This document shows, one piece after another, positions 63,485 through 63,837 of a DNA stretch of 63,837 nucleotides (positions are counted from its first letter, which is position 1; the number at the start of each line of letters is the position of its first letter). The notes beneath the pieces are model-generated. The model had not been told where the DNA came from. It saw only the letters and a program-made list of their open reading frames with translations, and did not search any database. The translations under genes were made by a program, and so were the position numbers. This stretch comes from Candidatus Limosilactobacillus merdavium (lineage in GTDB: Bacteria > Bacillota > Bacilli > Lactobacillales > Lactobacillaceae): the NCBI GenBank assembly GCA_018883805.1, contig JAHLFK010000058.1, positions 1-63,837 on the forward strand. Reading direction: 5' to 3'.

Positions 63485-63837
63485 TTATTTTTGCTGATTA
63501 TTTTTTGTGGAAGAATTATGAACAACGATATTTGAACTAACCAATTCTAAGACGTTTTTAGAAATTTCTTCCGCTTTCTGTTCATCAATCTGATCAAGTA
63601 GATTGATGAGGGTACTCTGATAATGTCCTCTTATATGTTGCTGGTTAGTATTACCATCAATTAATTTTTCCATTGTAGTTTTCAGCCCTTTTGCTATAAA
63701 GCTCTTATGTACTCAACCTCACCACGTTCTAGTCTTGATACGTAATTGGTGGAAAGATCAGTAGCATTAGCTAGTTCTTCTTGAGTCATTTTAAGCTCGT
63801 GGCGCCTGTGACTGATGTTAACTCCGATTTTACTCAT
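63485..63837 (-). pseudogene. XRE-family (Cro/CI) regulator, frameshifted
   Basis: An ATG at the window edge starts MSKIGVNISHRRHELKMTQE and reads through LSTNYVSRLERGEVEYIRAL to a stop at 63694. The end of the domain (IAKGLKTTMEKLIDGN) continues in another frame as the 62-aa ORF of the track. Compared with normal HTH_3 spacing, about 10 bases are missing between ERGEVEY and IAKGL. The regulator is probably inactive. The promoter is outside the window. Confidence 0.7.

Noticed and set aside
1-63837. tRNA or rRNA genes
   Set aside because: I found no convincing tRNA cloverleaf or rRNA segment by eye; the integration site is guaA and not a tRNA gene.

Overview
The window looks like a chromosome segment of a heterofermentative lactobacillus of the Limosilactobacillus type (my inference). 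Support: lactobacillus-type PepX and a PepI-like peptidase, potABCD, a D-lactate dehydrogenase-like enzyme, an LtaS-like enzyme, many TTG/GTG starts with strong AAGGAGG sites, and the codon habits. It divides into a conserved chromosomal part (1 to about 40,250) and a more AT-rich integrated element (about 40,234-63,224), followed by a short right flank.

Chromosomal part. After the tail of an IS3-type transposase come an HAD phosphatase, a proline iminopeptidase and PepX. The potABCD polyamine operon is followed by a broken amino-acid ABC locus, an amidase, two APC permeases and a P-type ATPase. The first APC permease is preceded by what looks like a complete transcription attenuator with a serine-rich leader peptide. 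Next are a Nudix hydrolase, a guanylate-kinase-like protein, a Fur-family regulator, a TetR regulator paired with a repetitive YhgE/Pip membrane protein, a doubly frameshifted YefM/YoeB-type toxin-antitoxin relic, an OxlT-like transporter and a D-2-hydroxyacid dehydrogenase. An IS200-type insertion abuts the hflX stop codon. A DedA protein, a HelD-like helicase, two EamA transporters, an LtaS-like enzyme, coaA and guaA follow.

Integrated element. About 23 kb sits in the 3' end of guaA. It regenerates the guaA C-terminus (IEYE) on the left, and a diverged copy of the last codons lies on the right. Paired TGTTTGCCA repeats 12 bp apart occur near both ends. The core carries a type 1-like BREX phage-defence locus: brxA, brxB, brxC, pglX, then a MazE/AbrB-Doc toxin-antitoxin pair, then pglZ. 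I find no brxL. A convergent 356-aa protein of unknown function follows pglZ. The pglX terminator is followed by a small group II intron relic, and the toxin-antitoxin pair has its own palindrome/-10 region. pglZ is therefore probably transcribed with doc, apart from brxABC-pglX. The backbone holds a large HUH-endonuclease/SF3-helicase Rep, a dense field of inverted repeats (likely oriT and/or single-strand origin), a MobC-like protein, a relaxase, an overlapping MobB-like membrane protein, an unknown protein, a DUF3173-type excisionase candidate and a tyrosine integrase. This is the layout of a self-replicating integrative mobilizable element with a defence cargo.

Right flank. The sequence after the right att copy repeats the left-end architecture (diverged att-proximal sequence, paired repeats, terminator), then shows a frameshifted XRE regulator. 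This suggests a second guaA-targeted element, or its remnant, next to the first.
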